Source: Verrucomicrobiales bacterium
GTDB lineage: Bacteria; Verrucomicrobiota; Verrucomicrobiia; Verrucomicrobiales; DEV007
Assembly: GCA_023253615.1 (NCBI GenBank)
Contig: JALRFZ010000454.1
Coordinates: 1-24,591 of the forward strand
Direction of reading: 5' to 3'
DNA: 24,591 nt
The translations under genes and the position numbers were made by a program. The notes below the pieces were generated by a model that saw nothing but the letters and a program-made list of their open reading frames with translations, did not search any database and was not told the origin of the DNA. Shown piece after piece: positions 16,310 through 22,696 of the stretch; positions within the stretch are counted from its first letter, which is position 1, and every line of letters begins with the position of its first letter.

Positions 16310-17490
16310 GGTGAGGAGTTTTGATAGGATGGCGGAGCGAGTTTCCAGAGCGAGCCAAGATCGGCCCCGGTCGCGCCGGGTTCGGAGGTCTGACCGTTGA
16401 GGATTGAGTTTTCCCAGGTGGCTGCTCCGATGATCTTGATCTCGAGCCCCTCGAAAGTGCAGCGAGTTCCGTGAACCGAAGCGCGCGCGGCGATGTTGCC
16501 CATACGGGGATCGACAAGACGGCGGAGGTGGACATTCTCCATTGTGAGACGGCAGTCGCCGGTGTCGCGGCCGGTCACCGCGAACGGATTCTGCGCTTTC
16601 GAAAGGATCAGCGCGTTCGTCAGCGAATAACGCCCCTCATCGAGAAAAAAGAGGTCGAAGCCAACACAATCCGCGATGAAGACATTCCGGTAGCTCGTCT
16701 GCGCCGTGCCAGTGTCACAGATGCCGGTGCTGTTGCCGATGCTGACGAAGCCATCGACGCGATACTGCGCCGACGCGTGGGCGCTGATGCCATCGTCGCC
16801 GCACTCGATGGCGCGGATGTTTTCAAACACGATGTCGCGGCAATCACCGTGGATATTGAACCCGTCGTTGTAGGGATGGGTCGCGGTGAGGTTTTTGATG
16901 ACGAGGTGGGTGTTGTCGCCACCGAACTGCACGCCCGCGCTGCGCACTGGCACGGCGATCTTCGCGTCGGCGAGGGCGGTGCCGGGTGCGAGCCGGATGA
17001 AAAAGCTGCCGTAGATCTGCTTCGACGGCGGCTTCTCGCGCGAGGGATCCTTCACGAAGGTCCACTCGCCCGGCTGGAGATCATCCGGCTGTTTGAGCGG
17101 CTCGCTGCGCCCCTTCGAGGTGCGGCCCATCAGCTGCATCTTTCCGTCGAAAAGGAAAAACCAGCGACCGATCACGGCATCGCTGAGATTGGGGAGCAGA
17201 TCATCCGCTGCAAAGAGGCCCGGCGAAACCTCGCGCCACCGGGCGGGATCGAGCGGGTCCGAGCCCTCCAGGGTCGCTCCGTGGCCGTCGAGGGTGATGG
17301 GTTTGCCCGGCTCGCCCTTCTTGCCGTAGAAGCCGGCGTAGTCGCGATAGATCTTGCCCGGCTCAAGATGGATCGTGTCCCCGGGCTGGGCGATCTTGAT
17401 GGCGTGGTGGATCGTCGGCACCTCGGGATCGACGCCGACGCGGAGATCGCGGGCGAGGACGGGGTTCGGGAAAAAAAACGACATCGACAC
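16306..17490 (-). CDS. Exported right-handed beta-helix protein
   Basis: A protein of about 394 residues with parallel beta-helix character. Numbered from the ATG at 17484, it has VPTIHHAIKIAQPGDTIHLE (22-41), the usual N-terminal capping segment of pectate-lyase-like helices. The coils VIKNLTATHPYNDGFNIHGD (195-214), DIVFENIRAIECGDDGISAH (217-236) and ALILSKAQNPFAV follow. Such folds include polysaccharide lyases and GH28-type enzymes; I see no decisive catalytic signature. The start is uncertain. GTG 17490 has AAGGTG 10 bases upstream, but leaves a signal segment of only about 13 residues. A TTG at 17538 would give a fuller signal peptide (n-region with R, core CLFAVSMSFFF, then PNPVLA) but abuts the mazE start. 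It heads an operon with two LFVD propellers (ATGA overlap). Confidence 0.75.
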   Translation of the reverse strand: MSMSFFFPNPVLARDLRVGVDPEVPTIHHAIKIAQPGDTIHLEPGKIYRDYAGFYGKKGEPGKPITLDGHGATLEGSDPLDPARWREVSPGLFAADDLLPNLSDAVIGRWFFLFDGKMQLMGRTSKGRSEPLKQPDDLQPGEWTFVKDPSREKPPSKQIYGSFFIRLAPGTALADAKIAVPVRSAGVQFGGDNTHLVIKNLTATHPYNDGFNIHGDCRDIVFENIRAIECGDDGISAHASAQYRVDGFVSIGNSTGICDTGTAQTSYRNVFIADCVGFDLFFLDEGRYSLTNALILSKAQNPFAVTGRDTGDCRLTMENVHLRRLVDPRMGNIAARASVHGTRCTFEGLEIKIIGAATWENSILNGQTSEPGATGADLGSLWKLAPPSYQNSSP

Positions 17491-17504
17491 AGCGAAAAGA
17501 CACC

Positions 17505-17531
17505 TTGCCGCGGATATCCAACGGCTATACT
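17505..17531 (+). promoter_or_regulatory. Candidate mazE promoter, possibly bidirectional -10
   Basis: TTGCCG (17505-17510) and TATACT (17526-17531) are spaced by 15 bases, short for sigma70. The mazE ATG at 17539 begins 8 bases after the -10 box, so the transcript would be leaderless or nearly so. The same bases read on the minus strand as TATAGC, a possible -10 for the leftward beta-helix operon. An 8-base palindrome GGATATCC (17512-17519) lies between the boxes and could be a MazE operator. All functional statements are inferred from sequence alone. Confidence 0.4.
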
Positions 17532-17538
17532 CTTGCAA

Positions 17539-17799
17539 ATGACCACGAAAGTCCAGGCTTGGGGCAATAGCCAAGGCGTGCGCCTGCCCAAGGCGCTCCT
17601 TGCGGAGCTGAACCTCGAAACGGGAGTCGATCTGGAAATCGAGATCAGCCCGCGGCGTGACGCCATCGTCCTGCGACCGGCGCGGAAGAAAATGCCGGTG
17701 CGGGGCAGACACCGCATCGAAGACCTTGCCGCCGCCATGCCGAAAGACTACCGCCCCGGTGAAACGGATTGGGGCCGGGAAGGCGCGGAGGTCTGGTGA
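17539..17799 (+). CDS. mazE: MazE-like AbrB-fold antitoxin
   Basis: An 86-residue antitoxin. The N-terminal swapped-hairpin AbrB domain is clear: TTKVQAWGNSQGVRLPKALL (2-21) followed by GVDLEIEISPRRDAIVLRP (29-47). The C-terminal tail, ending TDWGREGAEVW, is the acidic and aromatic segment by which MazE binds MazF. ATG 17539 is chosen because it begins exactly at the domain; a long open frame upstream in the same phase is only the complement of the beta-helix gene. The stop codon overlaps the mazF start (TGATG, 17797-17801). It would bind its own promoter, where a GGATATCC palindrome is seen. Confidence 0.92.
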   Translation: MTTKVQAWGNSQGVRLPKALLAELNLETGVDLEIEISPRRDAIVLRPARKKMPVRGRHRIEDLAAAMPKDYRPGETDWGREGAEVW

Positions 17800-18134
17800 T
17801 GGCGGCGTATGTTCCAAATCAGGGGGACTTCGTGGTGATGAACTTCGATCCTCAGGCAGGGCATGAGCAAAAGGGCCGTCGTCCGGCCTTGGTCGTCAGC
17901 AAGACTCTTTTCAACAAAGCCACCGGGATGGCGATCTGTTGTCCCGTCACGAATACCGACCGGGGCATTCCTTTCCACGTCGCGATCACGGGTCGTTCGC
18001 AATTGACCGGTTTCGTCATGTGCGAACAGGTGAAGTCGCTCGATTTCCGGGCCCGAGGTCTCACAAAGATCGGCGCGGCTGCCAAAACGGTGCTCGAGGA
18101 GGTCTTGGCCATCCTTGATGCATCGCTGTATTGA
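17799..18134 (+). CDS. mazF: MazF-like mRNA interferase toxin
   Basis: A 111-residue MazF/PemK toxin. The start ATG 17799 overlaps the mazE stop by one base; an in-frame extension to 17769 would lie inside mazE and lacks family similarity. Diagnostic segments are GDFVVMNFDPQAGHEQKGRR (9-28), running on into PALVVS, and ICCPVTNTDRG (46-56). R28 and T51 correspond to the catalytic Arg and Thr of MazF family enzymes, and VMCEQVKSLDFRAR (73-86) closes the barrel. Members cleave single-stranded RNA at short specific sequences, which cannot be predicted here. The toxin looks intact. It is convergent with the dioxygenase-like gene, 16 bases away. Confidence 0.93.
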   Translation: MAAYVPNQGDFVVMNFDPQAGHEQKGRRPALVVSKTLFNKATGMAICCPVTNTDRGIPFHVAITGRSQLTGFVMCEQVKSLDFRARGLTKIGAAAKTVLEEVLAILDASLY

Positions 18135-18150
18135 TGGTTGGATTTGCCCC

Positions 18151-18897
18151 TCATGCCGGTGGTGTCATCGTGACCGCGGCGGTGTAAGCCGCCTTCAAGG
18201 CCGGATCGGTTTCCGTGTGGCTGCCACGGAAGACGAGGAGAAATCCGAGGCGCGGATGGTCCGTCGTGTTCGGCGCGGAATAGTGGATCGTGTCGCAGTG
18301 ATGGATCGTCGCGTCGCCGGGCTCGAGCAAGGCGACGAGCCTTTCCTCCTCCGTCGCCGCGGGCATCCCGGCGAGGCCGATGCTGTTGCCGCGCACTCCC
18401 GAGGGTTTTGTCGGGAGCGGTCCGAGTCGATGCGATCCTTTCACGTAGGTCACCGGCCCGTTCGCCTCGGTCACCGGATCGATCGCGATCCATACGGTGA
18501 GCATGTCGGCCGGCGTCTGGCAGAAGTAGGCGTTGTCCTGATGCGGCGGCACTCCGGAGCCGATCCGGGCCGGCTTGTTGAAGGTCTCGACTCCGGCGAG
18601 GACCGGCTCGCCCTTCACCAACGGTGCGATGAGGCTCCGTAGATCCTCGCGCGCGGCGAAGTCGCGGAAGAACGCATTGTGCACCTCGAGGCGCCAGAGA
18701 TTGCGTACCGTCGTGTCGTCCGCCTCGAAAGTCCGCGCGTCGGCCGGCTTGGAGGCGAGATCCTCGCGGATGTAACGGTCGAGTTCCGCCCGGATCGCCC
18801 GGACTTCATCGGTGGAGAGAAAACCCCGCACGAGAGCGACGCCATCGCGCTCGTAGTCGGCCAAAATCGTGTTGGGATCGAGAGAGTTCATCACCAT
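18151..18897 (-). CDS. Phytanoyl-CoA dioxygenase (PhyH)-family Fe(II)/2-oxoglutarate oxygenase
   Basis: A 248-residue cytoplasmic protein of the PhyH superfamily. The N-terminus has the usual pattern YERDGVALVRGFLSTDEV (15-32). The iron ligands are H119 and D121 in VPPHQDNAYF and H205 in CDTIHYSAPN, and R216 in DHPRLGF is the expected 2-oxoglutarate contact. GPVTYVKGSHRLGP (147-160) is a family hallmark. These enzymes hydroxylate small organic or lipid-like substrates using 2-oxoglutarate and oxygen; specificity cannot be read from sequence. The start is ambiguous among ATG 18897, GTG 18894 and ATG 18891, the last giving a TGATG overlap with the upstream stop. It is the second gene of a pair with the RraA-like protein and probably acts on a related metabolite. 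Confidence 0.88.
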   Translation of the reverse strand: MVMNSLDPNTILADYERDGVALVRGFLSTDEVRAIRAELDRYIREDLASKPADARTFEADDTTVRNLWRLEVHNAFFRDFAAREDLRSLIAPLVKGEPVLAGVETFNKPARIGSGVPPHQDNAYFCQTPADMLTVWIAIDPVTEANGPVTYVKGSHRLGPLPTKPSGVRGNSIGLAGMPAATEEERLVALLEPGDATIHHCDTIHYSAPNTTDHPRLGFLLVFRGSHTETDPALKAAYTAAVTMTPPA

Positions 18898-19661
18898 TCG
18901 CCCTCGCTGGAAAACTTCGCCTTCAGATTGTCGCGGAACACGCCGATGGCCGCCTCCATTTTCGCGAGCTTGACATCGAGATCGTCATCCTCCGTGTCGC
19001 GCGCGGCGGGGATGACGGTCTCACACTCGTTGCGGTCCATGAAGGTCGCGGCGTCGAGGAGGCGCTCCTGCTCCTCCGGCGCGATGACGAGAAAGCCGTG
19101 TTTGTCCGCGTGGATGAGATCGCCCGGAGAGACCTTCGTCCCGAAGACCTCGACCTCGCAGCCCCAGCGCACCGGGTGGACGAAGGCATGCCCGACGCAG
19201 AGCCGCCGCGCCAGCGCCTTGAAGCCCGCGTCGGTCATCTCGTCGATGTCCCGCACCGCCCCGTCGGTGATCGTGCCGACGCAGCCGAGGGCGCGGTGCA
19301 TCGTCGCGTTCACCTCGCCCCAGTGCGATCCGAGGACACGTGGTTTGTCGAGGTCCTGCACCACGACGATCTTCGGTCCGGGCACACCCGCGAGGTAGCG
19401 GCGGTATTCTTCCCCGGCGTTCGGATTCGCGGCGCGATGGCCGGGGTTCGAAGGCTCGATGACAAGCGTCACGGCATAGCCGACCATCGGTCCCATCTGT
19501 GGCATGAAGTCGCGCGTCTCCTCGTGATTGATCCCATCCATCGCCGGATTGCGCTTCGTGACCTGCTCCCAGCCATTGTAAATCGTCGGCGTGTTCCAGC
19601 GTTTGAGCTGATGAAGGATGCCCGGAGGCAGGATGCGGGGAGAAGAATCGGATTCGCTCAT
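18891..19661 (-). CDS. RraA-like / HMG-aldolase-family protein
   Basis: A 256-residue cytoplasmic protein from ATG 19661; an upstream in-frame TTG at 19706 would add 15 residues without family resemblance. The RraA/4-hydroxy-4-methyl-2-oxoglutarate aldolase fold is indicated by TPTIYNGWEQV (24-34), a glycine-rich region GCVGTITDGAVRDIDEM (126-142) containing the metal and substrate motif D133-G-x-x-R137-D138, and SPGDLIHADKHGFLVI (178-193). Enzymatic members are divalent-metal aldolases or oxaloacetate decarboxylases; others (RraA proper) inhibit RNase E. Retention of the DGxxRD motif favours an enzyme. At 256 residues it is longer than RraA proper, mainly at the C-terminus. It is divergent from the regulator at 19733, which probably controls it. 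Confidence 0.86.
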   Translation of the reverse strand: MSESDSSPRILPPGILHQLKRWNTPTIYNGWEQVTKRNPAMDGINHEETRDFMPQMGPMVGYAVTLVIEPSNPGHRAANPNAGEEYRRYLAGVPGPKIVVVQDLDKPRVLGSHWGEVNATMHRALGCVGTITDGAVRDIDEMTDAGFKALARRLCVGHAFVHPVRWGCEVEVFGTKVSPGDLIHADKHGFLVIAPEEQERLLDAATFMDRNECETVIPAARDTEDDDLDVKLAKMEAAIGVFRDNLKAKFSSEGEW

Positions 19662-19711
19662 GAATGCGGGTATTTTCGCGCTTGCCGGAAAGGCCTGACA
19701 AGACAAGCTTT

Positions 19712-19732
19712 CTGGTCACCTAACCTTACCAG
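19712..19732. promoter_or_regulatory. Candidate regulator operator in the 19662-19732 divergent region
   Basis: CTGGT (19712-19716) and ACCAG (19728-19732) form an imperfect inverted repeat directly before the regulator ATG at 19733. On the minus strand the same stretch reads as three tandem GGTNA units at 5-base spacing (GGTAA, GGTTA, GGTGA; 19716-19730). The position between two divergent genes fits an autoregulatory site of a GntR/LacI-type repressor. The role is inferred; short repeats like these arise by chance. Confidence 0.35.
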
Positions 19733-20815
19733 ATGCAGGAATCCTCCGAAGAATTGCCCCGTCGCGTCCCGCTCGCCATCGAAACAGCCCGGGCCCTGCG
19801 TCTCGCGATCTCACGAGGGACCTGGGTGGACTTCCTTCCCGGCGAGAGGGATCTCTGTGCCCGCTTCCAGGTAAGCCGCCCGACCTTGCGCGCCGCCCTT
19901 GAAGAACTCGCTTCCGACGGAGAGATCGAACGTTCGCCACGGAAGCGTTGCCGGATTCTCTCAAGCCCCGCCCCCCGAAAGCTTCGCCGTCGTGAGAGCC
20001 GCGTCATCGCCGCGATCGCTTCACGCCCCCTCCTCGCGATGCCGCCCTCGGCAGTGGTGATGGTGGATGAGTTGCGCGCCAATCTGGCCCGGGCCGGTTT
20101 CCAGTTGGAGCTGATGGTCAGCCCCGCCTGTTTTTCGAAACGTCCTGAGCGGGCGCTGCGCGAACTCACCTCGCGGATCGAGGCCGCCGCATGGATCACC
20201 TTTGGATCGCGCGAGCCGATGCAACGATGGTTTTCCCGAAGCGCCCTCCCCTGTCTCGTCGCGGGATCCTGTGCGCCGGGCATCCCCCTGCCCTCGGTCG
20301 ATCTCGACTACCGCGCCGCCTGCCGCCACGCGGGCGGGCTGCTGCGCAAAGGCGGCCATCGCCACATCGCCTTGTGCCTGCCCGAGGGTGCCACCGGCGG
20401 GGAAGCACTCAGCGAAGAGGGCCTGCGCGAGGCCCTGGCCGGAGATCCATCGGTGCGGCTGACGGTGTTCCGCCATGACGGCACTCCGGAGAATCTCCGC
20501 GCCCATCTCGACGCGTTGATGTCCAGGGCGACGCCGCCGAGCGCCATCCTTGTGGCACGGGCCGCGCATGTCCTCACCGTACTGACGCACCTGCAGCGCA
20601 AGGGGCTCCACATTCCCCGGGATGTGGCAATCGTGTCGAGGGATGACGAATCCTACCTCGCCCACCTCAGTCCGGCCATCGCACGCTACCAGATCGACCC
20701 GGCGCTGTTTCCCCGGCGCCTTTCCCTGGCGGCGCGCCAACTGGCCGAAACCGGCACCTTTCCTCCCCATGCGGTCCGCTTGATCCCCCGATACCTGCCG
20801 GGTGATTCGGTTTGA
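19733..20815 (+). CDS. GntR-HTH / LacI-type effector domain transcriptional regulator
   Basis: A 360-residue regulator. The N-terminal winged helix of the GntR type is clear: LPGERDLCARFQVSRPTLRA (35-54), then ALEELASDGEIERSP. After a basic linker (about 78-90) comes a periplasmic-binding-like sugar-sensor domain of the LacI/GalR type: SVDLDYRAACRHAGGLLRKG (188-207), GHRHIALCLPEG (208-219), and late HIPRDVAIVSRDDESYLAHL, equivalent to the VP-DVAVVG-DD motif of LacI proteins. This GntR/LacI hybrid layout is frequent in Verrucomicrobiota and Planctomycetota near carbohydrate genes. It most likely represses or activates the divergent RraA/PhyH pair and perhaps the propeller operons, in response to a sugar-like ligand that cannot be named. 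Confidence 0.88.
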   Translation: MQESSEELPRRVPLAIETARALRLAISRGTWVDFLPGERDLCARFQVSRPTLRAALEELASDGEIERSPRKRCRILSSPAPRKLRRRESRVIAAIASRPLLAMPPSAVVMVDELRANLARAGFQLELMVSPACFSKRPERALRELTSRIEAAAWITFGSREPMQRWFSRSALPCLVAGSCAPGIPLPSVDLDYRAACRHAGGLLRKGGHRHIALCLPEGATGGEALSEEGLREALAGDPSVRLTVFRHDGTPENLRAHLDALMSRATPPSAILVARAAHVLTVLTHLQRKGLHIPRDVAIVSRDDESYLAHLSPAIARYQIDPALFPRRLSLAARQLAETGTFPPHAVRLIPRYLPGDSV

Positions 20816-20824
20816 GCAGTCCCG

Positions 20825-20841
20825 TCCCGCGGCACCCGGGA
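20825..20841. terminator. Possible weak bidirectional hairpin between convergent genes
   Basis: TCCCG (20825-20829) and CGGGA (20837-20841) form a 5-base GC stem with a 7-base loop in the 26-base gap between the regulator stop and the vWA gene stop. It could slow transcription in both directions, but there is no T-run on either side, so it is only a candidate. Confidence 0.25.
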
Positions 20842-21882
20842 TCACTTCGTGGAGACGGTGGTGGCGGATCCTCCGGTGGCTTTGGCGATCCCGGCGAGAC
20901 GCTGCTCGCCCGCATCCCTCAGGTCCACTCCGATGGTGTTGACCTTGATTCCCGCCTTCGCGAGGGCGGCCACATCATCCTGGAACTGGCTCGATCCGGT
21001 CGGCTCTCCATCAGTGAGGAAAAAGACTTGGTCCGGTTTTGTCCTGAACCGGAGTGGAGCCGAGAGGGCGGCCTCGTAGTTCGTCCCCGATGCAGTCTTG
21101 AAGCGATTCACTTCTGCGATCATGAGCTTCTTGTATTCCTCCGTGGCCAGTTTCAAATCCCATGAGCCATCCTGCCAGACGATGTTGTTGGCGAAGGTCA
21201 CGACATTGAACTTCGTCCCGGGCCGGAGCCGCCCGATCGCATCGATGAGGGAATCCTGCACAAGCCGGAAGCGGGTCGTTCCTCCGACGTTGGCGCGCAT
21301 GGAACCCGATGCGTCGATCACGTAGAGAACGTTGCCATCCCCGGGATCGTCGAAGGTGAAATTGGCACCGACGCCCGCTTCGACGGAGGAACTATCGATG
21401 AAAGCCGCAGGGTCCACCGCCTTCGCATACGCGTGGATCGTGAAACCCGCGGGGTACTGCGTCGATAGCGCGACGAAATCCCCTTTGTAGGGAAGCCAGG
21501 CGCTCCTGTCCCCGGGAGGCTTGCCGGGTTCGACGAGGACGTAATGGATGACCGAGGGCCCGGCAGGATTCGGGTTCGTCAAACGCACACCGATGGTGTC
21601 GAGCGTGTCCGTGAACTCCGCGGCGCTCAACAGGATGGATGGCGCCGATAGCGGCTCCCGCACCAGGCGGTAGATCTGTTCGACACGGGCGCTGCTGGTG
21701 AACTCCTCCTTCATCGAGACCGTCTGGCCCGCCACGACATCGCCGGGATCGACCGAGATCGGGCTGCTGTAACGGATCCAGCGGCCGTAGTTGACCGGGT
21801 AGTAGACCACGCCGGCACCCGACGGATTGGGATCGGAGAGCTTGAGCGACAAGGCGAAACTCGCCCGCGGGTACTCCCCCAC
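20842..21882 (-). CDS. vWA-domain C-terminal part of a modular pilin (frameshifted from 22535 gene)
   Basis: Read alone, this is a 346-residue protein from GTG 21882, but it has no signal peptide and begins in mid-domain. It contains two similar beta-rich repeats (about 1-75 and 78-175; compare LKLSDPNPSGAGVVYY with VRLTNPNPAGPSVIHY), then a von Willebrand factor A domain (about 183-346). The MIDAS is complete: DASGS (D190, S192, S194), T267 in SGTNY and D291 in TDGEPTG. vWA domains with an intact MIDAS bind ligands or surfaces through a metal ion. Adding one G to the run at 21876-21880 joins it to the prepilin upstream as a single 564-residue protein. I regard this as the C-terminal half of one gene; a separate gene is unlikely because the first repeat would be cut. 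Confidence 0.8.
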   Translation of the reverse strand: MGEYPRASFALSLKLSDPNPSGAGVVYYPVNYGRWIRYSSPISVDPGDVVAGQTVSMKEEFTSSARVEQIYRLVREPLSAPSILLSAAEFTDTLDTIGVRLTNPNPAGPSVIHYVLVEPGKPPGDRSAWLPYKGDFVALSTQYPAGFTIHAYAKAVDPAAFIDSSSVEAGVGANFTFDDPGDGNVLYVIDASGSMRANVGGTTRFRLVQDSLIDAIGRLRPGTKFNVVTFANNIVWQDGSWDLKLATEEYKKLMIAEVNRFKTASGTNYEAALSAPLRFRTKPDQVFFLTDGEPTGSSQFQDDVAALAKAGIKVNTIGVDLRDAGEQRLAGIAKATGGSATTVSTK

Positions 21883-22535
21883 GCGATTGAGAAATGGGGT
21901 GGGTCGAGCGAACGGGTGCTCGTCCGGGGTGGATTCACCGGAGTCGTGGGCGCCTTCGTGTCGGGCGTGGGATTCACGTTGATCTCGCTGATACCTTTGC
22001 CCTCCGGCAATGGCACGTCGGAGTAATCCCAGATCCCATTCCCTTCCTTGGCGTAGAGCATAGGATTGCTCCGATCCGTCGAGAGGTCGCCCGCGGATTC
22101 GACTCCATCGAGAGAGATCGCGACAATCCCGCGGTCGGCGCGGTCCGCGTCGATCTCGAAACGGCGCCTCGCGGCGTTCCAGTAGATCTTTCTTGCCGTC
22201 GCCGATGCCTGAACGGAGTCTTCGTAGACAAAGGCGATCCGGGGATCCACGACCGCGCCTGAGAATCCGGGAGTGCGGTCGGGCGAGGACGCATGCCGCT
22301 TCATCGCCTCCAGGACCTCGTCCGCGCTTCGCTTTCCGCCGATGTCCCCTCCCGAAACGATGTAGGCCATCACCGCCCGGTTGAGGGTCTCGACATCGCT
22401 CGTCAGCTTTTGCTCCTTCGCCGAGCCCACAACCCTCGCGATGGTGACAAACGCGAGAAACGCGAGAATCCCGGCGACGGAGAGAGCGAGCAGTACCTCG
22501 ACCAGAGAAAAGGCGTTGTTCCGGGAGTGGCGCAT
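21711..22535 (-). CDS. Prepilin-like N-terminal part of a modular pilin (frame broken near 21880)
   Basis: Starts at ATG 22535 with a classical class III prepilin signal: a short basic leader MRHSRNNA, cleavage expected before F9 (FSLVE, with the conserved Glu at mature position 5, E13) and a hydrophobic helix to about residue 36. The usual Gly at -1 is Ala here. Residues 37-185 look like a pilin globular head, and 186-215 form a Pro/Thr-rich linker. After about residue 220 (21876) the frame becomes low-complexity R/S-rich and ends at 21711; the meaningful frame continues in the vWA entry at 20842. The true coding part is therefore about 21876-22535. It resembles modular type IV pilins, in which a pilin carries an adhesive vWA module to the pilus tip. 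Confidence 0.78.
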   Translation of the reverse strand: MRHSRNNAFSLVEVLLALSVAGILAFLAFVTIARVVGSAKEQKLTSDVETLNRAVMAYIVSGGDIGGKRSADEVLEAMKRHASSPDRTPGFSGAVVDPRIAFVYEDSVQASATARKIYWNAARRRFEIDADRADRGIVAISLDGVESAGDLSTDRSNPMLYAKEGNGIWDYSDVPLPEGKGISEINVNPTPDTKAPTTPVNPPRTSTRSLDPPHFSIAWGSTRGRVSPCRSSSPIPIRRVPAWSTTRSTTAAGSVTAARSRSIPAMSWRARRSR

Positions 22536-22601
22536 CGGGAAACCTGAGCTTGATGCGATTTTCTCATAATTCTGGAAAGTGTAAATAAAATTGTAAAAAA
22601 T

Positions 22602-22630
22602 TTAATAAGTTTTATTTGACAAATATTCAA
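22602..22630 (-). promoter_or_regulatory. Candidate promoter of the pilin-vWA gene in an AT-rich island
   Basis: On the minus strand, TTGAAT (22630-22625) and TATTAA (22607-22602) are separated by exactly 17 bases, lying about 65 bases upstream of the ATG at 22535. The surrounding 22560-22630 is strongly AT-rich, in sharp contrast to the GC-rich genes. This is the best-looking sigma70-like promoter in the window, but activity is inferred. Confidence 0.5.
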
Positions 22631-22632
22631 GC

Positions 22633-22652
22633 CTGTCAGAATCCGCTGACAG
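22633..22652. repeat. Perfect short inverted repeat downstream of the DUF1501 gene
   Basis: CTGTCAG (22633-22639) and CTGACAG (22646-22652) are perfect complements around a 6-base loop. The repeat lies 45 bases beyond the stop of the DUF1501 gene and just upstream of the pilin promoter. It could be a 3' hairpin or an operator. No uninterrupted T-run follows, so a classical terminator is not supported. Confidence 0.4.
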
Positions 22653-22696
22653 CGGCTTCCGGCATCTCCTTGACCGTGAATCAACAACGATGGGTT

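Noticed and set aside
22633..22652. Intrinsic terminator after the DUF1501 gene
   Set aside because: The stem is perfect but only 7 bases and is not followed by a continuous T-run on the minus strand.
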